DNA of 64,000 nucleotides from Akebia trifoliata (taxonomy: Eukaryota; Streptophyta; Magnoliopsida; Ranunculales; Lardizabalaceae). A program made the translations under genes and the position numbers. The stretch's first letter is position 1; each line of letters opens with the position of its first letter. Below, one piece after another: positions 57,349-64,000 of the stretch. The notes below the pieces were generated by a model. It was not told the DNA's origin. It ran no database searches and saw only the letters and a program-made list of their open reading frames with translations. The stretch covers positions 11,952,248 to 12,016,247 of the forward strand of contig CM030710.1 in assembly GCA_017979445.1 (NCBI GenBank), read 5' to 3'.

Positions 57349-60300
57349 TGTGGCGTCCCGCCGAACGCTAACACAAATCCCCATGTCAGATCTCGAGGTA
57401 CTAAGTGGCACCTCGAAATTTCGGCATGGTCTCCTCTGTTTATGTTAGCATTCCAAGGCGTTCAACCTGTACCTGATAAACGACATACAATCCTGCATAC
57501 ATATACAAAATATAATACTAGCGGAAGCTTATACACGTCTAATAACGTACGAAAGATCAGAGTGCGGAAGAATAACCAGAATACAGGATTATACAAAATT
57601 TCTCACTCTAACAGAATTCCTAACACTCAAGACAGAATCCATAAAATTACCTGGGGGAATTGACACCACTAGGGGGTATAACCCTAGTACTTACCAGGTG
57701 ACGAACTCTGGTTGTCTATCTGACCAACCAGATGATCCTCATTCGTACTCTATACTTCCCTCGTCAAGCTCTGAATCTGAAACTAAAAAATAGAGAAGGA
57801 AAGGGTGAGTAACAATGGTTACCCAGTAGGGAAACAAACAATTTCTGCCAATAACCCCTCCTATCATGAACGAATAAGCATACTGAATCATTTTAAAATA
57901 ATCAAAGTTTTACATAATAAACTACGATTAACTAGTACATATAGCCAGGGATGAGCAACTAAACATTTTAAAACTGACATTACATCAATCAACAGTACTC
58001 ACTATATCATTTTCTTTATGTACAAATCTAATTGATCAAATGGAAACATTAAACATGTATTTCATTTTATATATAAAAGTAAAGCAGCAGATACATAATA
58101 CACAATGGTGGAGTATTGGAATTAGAGTGTTGGGATTCACGACTGGATCGCTCCCAGTCGGGACATGATGTTACAATTCCTCTCTGACTTTTAGTTCCTG
58201 ATTTTGTGGCCGGTCGTTGCCCTTACCACGTTTGGTTGACCATTTATCCGGCTCAGGCTGGCCGTTTGACGTGACCGTAAGCAATGGGTCTCTTTTCGAT
58301 GTGTCAGAACGTTCGACTACTATAGATTTTTAGTGATCACTGACCAATCATCTTCGTCTATGCCTATCAGGCGTACATGTGATTTCCAAATATACAAACC
58401 ATTCGTATACGACCACCTTTACATTACAAGTTCACTGGTAAAGATAGAGAGGAATAAACCCGGATTCCAGTTGTGACTCCACTCTCATACGCGTCCCATA
58501 CCACGTATGAGTTTGGTGGTCCCTACCGTACATCCCAGGATAGTACACCACTCCGAATGATATGACGCACTATCCCTTCAAGCATTCACAAACTCTTTAA
58601 CAGCTCACAAAATAGTTACATATATATATTATTTTCATTTGAAAACAAAAGATAAATTAACAATACAAGGTTGAGAATAGATATCCAGTTTCCTACCATG
58701 CAAGTGTGGCCACCCGGCCTAAAATAAATAACATAACTGAAACGGAAAAAGCGCCTCGCGCTAACAGAAAGTAAATAAACATGCAACCAATAATATTATC
58801 CCTGGATATCTGTTCACCAACCTGCGCACAACACAACAACGTAAAATGCAGACATCACCCCTCGGGTGTGACTCTGACATTTTACCGTTTCATACCCTTT
58901 TTCCTTTTTTTTTCCGATTTTTACAGTTTTCAATCTCTTCAATAAAATATCCATTTTCTGATATTCATCAACTCAAAATGAGTTCATTGAATATTAAATC
59001 ACATTTTCCAACTACATAATTTATTTCTATCAATAATATTGAAAAAGAATACAATTTTTATATCAAAACGGGGTTCGAAAAGTGCACAAGACCCGATTTA
59101 TGGAAATAACCCGTTATAATACTCTACCCACGTATAATTTGTTAAAAATACAATTAAACATATCAAACATGCAATTTCTGGCGTGAATTTTGAAATAAAC
59201 AAAGAATTCTATATTTCGGAAATACATCCAAATTTTTCCAATAAAATCCTAAATGTAATTTTCACAATCTATGATTACTAATAAAAATTGAGAGTTCCTT
59301 ACAATCACTAGGCGAAGGAATTGAAGCACGTGCGCGGAAATCGAGGCGAACGGCGCGGAAATCGAGACGGACCGAACTTTGAAGCGGCTAATTTTCGAAA
59401 CCGGACTGGTGGTTTTGAAGATCTCGATGTGCTCGTCTCTTCTCCCTTCTACGATGAAAGACGGTTTGACCCCGAAATTGATGAAAATCGAGGTTGAAGT
59501 TACGAAATCTCCGTATAAAAATACGGCTGATTTTTGACTATACGGGGTGAAAAAGGTGAGAAAACGAAAGGAATTTGGTTGGGTTATGTAGAGAATGAGG
59601 CTGCGGACGTTTCTCCCTTCTGCGTCGGAAGACGGTTTGACCCCGAAACGGACGAAATCCGAGGTCAAAGTTTCGAAATTTTCGTATCCAAATACGGCTG
59701 ATTTTTGACGATATCGGGTGAAATAGAAAGTGAAACGAAGAAAGGTTGGGTGGGTTTTGTAGATGTCGAAGCTGCGGACATTTCTCCCTTCTGCGTCGGT
59801 CATCGACGGCGAGCCGTTTGTGAGAGATCTGAGATTGAAGATCGAAGAGAAAAAAAAAAAAAAAATTCATTTTTTTCATATGTCTTGGCCGTATGGACGC
59901 GTTGGGGAAGATGACATATAAAAAAAATTAAAATTATTATTTAAATAAAATGTGGGACGAATTCGGTATTTTGTCAATTGTTTTGATCGATGATAACTTG
60001 ATCATCCGGACTCCAAAACTGACAAATGAATACTCTATTTCACCTAATTTTTCGTTCCGGATCTAATGGTATAGTCAATTTCTACAAATTATGTCTCCAT
60101 AAAAATTTTACATTTTTAGCCTGATGTGACCCCTAAACTTGATGTCGTTTTCGTTTTTGGCGATAATTCGACTTTCTGATCTCCAAAAATGACAAATAAA
60201 TAGTCTATGTTGAATAATTTTTCGTTATGAACCCAATGGTATTATCAAATTTTAAAAATTATTCCTCTAACAAAAAGTCACTATTTTAGTCTGGTCCGAC

Positions 60301-60528
60301 CCGATAATCGAGGATTTTGCAACTTTTATATTCGGACTCGCATTTGAGCATGCTTACAGGCTAAACTATGTTTTTCGATCATTTTGAATCTAATGGTGAG
60401 GTCAGATTCCATTAAAAATGATCAAAACAAGGTCCCACAGTTTTACCCTAAGTCCCACTTTCAAGATTTTCTTAAAATTCCACTATTTATTTCCTCGAGA
60501 TACGAATTAAAAATTTTGGGGTGTTACA
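57349..60528 (-). repeat. 5' LTR of C3
   Basis: 3180 bases; in complement TGTAACACCCCAAAATTT at 60528 to GGCGGGACGCCACA at 57349. Holds the 170-bp duplication and the GAG-loop hairpin AGCGC-GAG-GCGCT (complement near 58750). Confidence 0.92.
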
Positions 60529-61295
60529 TGAATAGAAATATAATTTAATACCTTGCAATAATAAAATTTAAATAAACATGCAACCATTATCATTATCCCT
60601 AGATATCCCTTTACCAACCTACACACAATACAACAATGTAAAATGTAGATATCATCCATCGAAGGTGATTCTTACATTTTACCATTTCATCCATTTGCTC
60701 ATTTTTCGATGTTCTTACTTTTCATCCTGTCAAGCACAACATCCCTTTTTCAATCTTTTTAATTTATTTTGATTATTCACTCGAAAAACTACTAAAGTTT
60801 ACTTAAAACGGGGTCCCGACAATGCACGGAACTAGAACTATCAAAATGGTGAAAGCTGGTGAAAATTTGGCTAAGTGTCGGAAATCAATTTTTTAAAGTT
60901 TTTAAAATTGAAAATAGGTTTTTAAAAATGAAAGCCTTGAATATGAGATTACACATCATACAAATTTTATAGTTGAGTTTCAAGTAACACAAAAGATATT
61001 TGATTTTGAAAATTTGACGAAAATGTCGAAATTTACGTTTTGTTCTTGAAAAAAAAATTGGATTTTGATCCTTTGAGATTTGGATTTTAAAATCATTCCC
61101 ATTTTTTCGAAATGGGGAGGGGGGTAAAACCTTAATTTCATTAAAGAAATTGAAGTAAATGGAAAGTAAAAATTAAAGAAGACATTTACTTACATATTTT
61201 TAATGAAATAAAAGATGGAAATATACCTACAAATGAAGGAGAGTTCAAGGCAAAAGAAAAATGTAGTTTCTATCAAAAAAATTCAAACACGGTAG
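60529..61295 (-). repeat. C/C'-type LTR, continuation after C3
   Basis: Begins with the second TGAAT copy and continues the LTR broken at 50774 (AAATAAACATGCAACC, then GTAAAATGTAGATATCATCC). Further right it follows the C' type seen at 21760-22200. It is cut at 61295 by the solo family A LTR and resumes at 63028. Confidence 0.65.
61291..61295. repeat. Target site duplication GGTAG, left copy
   Basis: Directly precedes the solo LTR; second copy at 63028-63032. Confidence 0.9.
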
Positions 61296-61892
61296 TGAAA
61301 GCGCCCTCGATCCGCGGGGTGCGCGGATCCGCTTTTGACCCTTGAGGTTTGGGAGTCGCCACCTAGTTATTACGGTCTAGGAACCGATCAATGACTCTAA
61401 ACGGATAAAAACTAATCTAAAACCAAGAAAACTGAATTCGGGGATCATGTTACGGGATTGGAAGGTGTTAGGCACCAATCCCGCCCGGCCAAAGCCGGTC
61501 TCTACTAAATTCCCAAGTAAATTACATTGCTAAAACCTAGATAAAAATAAATAAAAAAAATACCTTTCCGATGCAAGGACTTTATTCCCTCAGATCTGAC
61601 AAAAAGAGCTCCTTGTACCGTGCTCCCTTGTTTCGTTCTGTTTCTGGATTTGACTTCGGATCTCCGAGGCAAGGTATCTCCTTATTTTTGAATCTAAATT
61701 CTTCAAGTTCGTTGAGGATTTGGGAGTGTTTTTAGAAGGCTTTTGGATGTTTTCTAGACTAAAATTGAAGGAGGGATGTTAGCTAAGGAGTTGGGGCTCC
61801 AAAACTAGGGTTTATGGGGGGCTAGGGGAGCTTCTAGACCTACTTCTCTTAGGGTTTATGATTTTATACGAAAATAGGGTGTGAGCACCTCT

Positions 61893-61900
61893 ATTTATAG
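61893..61900 (-). promoter_or_regulatory. TATA box of the solo LTR
   Basis: TATAAATA on the minus strand, at the family position; directs leftward transcription if active. Confidence 0.6.
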
Positions 61901-62084
61901 ATGTTTTTAGGGGTTGACTTGGATAGAGTTGGTGTTTAATTAGAGATCTTTTAATTAGAGTTGTGTTTTAGTTTGACTTGTTTTAGGTAGAATTGTGTTT
62001 TAATTAGAATTGTTTTAGGTAGAATTATTTTTAAGTTAGAACTCTATTAGATAGAGTTATTAATCAATTATAATTCTATTATGA

Positions 62085-62250
62085 CTTTTGGTCTTATTTG
62101 ATTGACTTTTAATGTTTTGACTTTAGTCTCAATTGATTGACTTTTAATATCTTGACTTTAGTCTTGCTTAATTGACTTTAATTTTGACTTCAGTCTCACT
62201 TGATTGACTTTAATACCTTGACCTTAGTCTTGCTTGATTTACTTTTAATT
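62085..62250 (-). promoter_or_regulatory. W-box-like array in the solo LTR
   Basis: About five units of TTGATTGACTTTTAA plus TTGACTTTAGTCT, with TTGACT or TTGACC cores, upstream of the TATA box in the LTR's sense. Confidence 0.45.
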
Positions 62251-63027
62251 TTTGGAGAACCCCCCTCTAAAATATCTTTAATTCTTTGGACCCCCAAATG
62301 GAGGGGTCCTTAAAGAAATATCCCACGAACCCTCAACAATTTTGCTTGAGAGTCCGATTAATCGATTTTTTAGGTTCAAAATTTTAAATTAATTTCATTA
62401 ATGTTTAAATTTAATAATTTAATGTTTTTTTATTAATTTCGGAATTTTTTATCATGAAAATTGTGAAATTACCGTTTTGCCCCCGAAGAGGACTTTTCAC
62501 ATTTTAAGTCGGTTTTTAATGTTCTAGGATGTTTTAGAATCGATTTTTCGTAAGGAATTCAATGGAAATATTATTTTGTGTCATTTATGAAGTTTTTTGT
62601 GTGAAATGGTTGTGAACTTTATGAGGGGCATTTTCGTAATTTTGTCAAATTCTGTTAAAATTGGTGAAATGATTTATTTGGTTCCAATTTGTCATCTTAT
62701 GTGTTCGAATGGGTTTTCCTAAGCGTAACGTAGGCTCTAAGGTTGTTTTGAGGTTAGGGGTATTTTGGTAATTTGGTAATTTTTAGTGATTTTTATCGTG
62801 AAGCTTCTTTTTGGTCTGCAAGATGATGATTTCTATGTTTCTGGGGTCGTACTTTCCTAGCGTAGTGTGGTTTCTAAGGTTTTGTCAATTTGAGATACCT
62901 CATCTGGATTTCTGAAACAAATCTGGTAACAAAATAAAGCAACGGAATACACATCCATCATTAGGAATCCTTGCGATCGGGTTGACGAGTTGATTAATCA
63001 GGCGGATGCAAAAATGGGGTGTCTACA

Positions 63028-63333
63028 GGTAGGATCGTGATCTTTGGATGGTAAGACCGTCAACAAGTCGAAAACTTCACAAATTTTCAATTTTTCATCA
63101 TTTTTTTGGGTTTTCAACTCGTTCCTTGATTTTACTAACCCATCTACGAATCAAATATTTAAATCACGATAAAATTCATCAAACACGAAGGTTCTAATAT
63201 GAATTTGAAATAAATGAAACGACATTACATACAACAAAGTTTCGTGAAAATCCAAAATGCAAATTTTGGAAATCCACGTCTACTAATAAGACTTGAGAGT
63301 CCCCTAATTGATTTGTAGTTGTCGAAGGTGATG
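63028..63333 (-). repeat. C'-type LTR, last visible part
   Basis: Starts with the second GGTAG and resembles the C' LTR at about 22400-22630 (CAAAATGCAAATTTTGGAAATC, then CTAATAAGACTTGAGAGTCC). It is cut at 63334 by another C-type LTR before reaching its own end. Confidence 0.55.
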
Positions 63334-64000
63334 TGTGGTGCCTCACCAAATGCTAACACAAATCCCAATGCCAAATCTCAAGGTACTAGGTGGCACCTCA
63401 AAATTTGGACATGGCATCCTCTATTTATGTTAGTATTCCACAGAACTCAACAACCTGATAAACCATAATCTAACAAATCTTGTATATAAATATGCATACA
63501 CAAAAAAATAAAAACAGAAGACTAATTACATCTAACATGTAAGTATATCAGAATACGAAAGTTCAACAATATATAAAATTACAAAAATAGTCTTACTCTA
63601 ACATGAACCTTACACTCAACCCCAAAATCTATATACACTTGGATGAAACTAACAACACTGAAGGGTGTAGCCCTAGTACTCATCATGCAACAAACTCTGA
63701 TCGTCGATCTGATCGACCAGGTACTCCGTATTACCGACTCTACGCCTACCTCGATTACTACAAGTTCTGAAACTAAAAAAAATAGGAAGGAAAGGGTAAG
63801 TAACGATGGTTACCCAGTAAGTTCACATCGATTCTTACTAATAACCCTTTCTAAACATGATTGAGTAAAGCATACTGAACATTTTAATACATGCAAGGTT
63901 TACGAAATAAAATACGATCAATTGGTATGTATAGCCAGGGATGAGCAGCTAAACATTTAAAGGTTCATATAACATCGATCATCAGTACTCACTATACATT
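63334..64000 (-). repeat. C-type LTR, partial at the right edge
   Basis: Begins on the plus strand TGTGGTGCCTCACCAAATGC, the complement of a family C LTR end, and follows that LTR inward (GGGATGAGCAGCTAAACATTT near 63940) to the window end. Diverged from C1 and C3. The frame 63643-63864 is chance. Confidence 0.7.

Larger units (their letters stand above)
50775..60528 (-). mobile_element. Family C LTR retrotransposon C3 (complete, non-autonomous)
   Basis: Minus-strand element of 9754 bases: 5' LTR 57349-60528, primer site 57335-57346, interior 53953-57348, 3' LTR 50775-53952, TSD TGAAT. Its layout matches C1, including gag and protease remnants and the antisense ORF. The two LTRs are nearly identical, so insertion was recent. 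No RT or integrase is present. Confidence 0.9.
61296..63027 (-). mobile_element. Solo LTR, family A
   Basis: 1732 bases, in complement from TGTAGACACCCCATTTTTGC at 63027 to GGCGCTTTCA at 61296, flanked on both sides by GGTAG. With no internal sequence and a matching duplication it is the product of LTR-LTR recombination. A TATA box is at 61893-61900 and a five-unit W-box-like array at about 62085-62250. It is GC-richer and less decayed than the other family A LTRs. Confidence 0.93.

Overview
The window is intergenic heterochromatin-type DNA from a flowering plant, probably a eudicot. The species cannot be named from the sequence. It is AT-rich and consists almost entirely of nested, mostly broken transposable elements. 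I found no convincing host gene, tRNA, rRNA or CRISPR array. Nearly all open frames are fragments of transposon proteins or chance frames inside LTRs.

Left third (1-21544): an Ogre/Tat-like Ty3-gypsy element of 'family A' lies on the minus strand, here called element M. Its 5' LTR is 19811-21544. Next come a tRNA-Arg-type primer binding site, a long leader, an ORF1-like pseudogene, then gag, protease and a G-patch-like linker down to about 1772. A second family A element (4675-14895, plus strand, TSD GGAGG) is inserted in M near the start of gag. That insert keeps both LTRs but only traces of gag and the C-terminal half of integrase. It also carries a 193-bp tandem array in its leader and a 52-bp array in its 3' region. 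At the left edge is the start of an unrelated LTR ('family B') whose plus strand has no cytosine for the first 372 bases.

Middle (21545-49380): M itself sits inside an LTR of a third family (C'). After that come an Athila-like fragment with its 3' LTR (23479 to about 26790) and the gag part of a 'family C' element (C2). C2 is split by a CACTA/En-Spm transposon with a TNP2-type transposase on the minus strand (about 27479-43979). The transposase is in turn split by a complete family C element, C1 (27928-37612, TSD TCAAT). C2 resumes at 43980 and its 3' LTR starts at 45371. A patchwork of LTR pieces in both orientations follows.

Right third (49381-64000): a minus-strand C/C'-type LTR is interrupted first by a complete minus-strand family C element, C3 (50775-60528, TSD TGAAT), and then by a solo family A LTR (61296-63027, TSD GGTAG). 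Another C-type LTR starts at 63334 and runs off the window.

Family C elements have 3.2-kb LTRs, an initiator-tRNA-Met primer binding site and a G-rich polypurine tract. Their interior is only about 3.4 kb, holding gag and protease remnants and no RT or integrase, so they are non-autonomous. C1 and C3 both also carry an antisense reading frame of about 151 codons with no frame-breaking gap after its first few codons. C2 lacks it. The items most worth following are this antisense fossil ORF, the cytosine-free tract, the conserved structured leader and W-box-like arrays of family A, and the compensating hairpins in the family C LTR.
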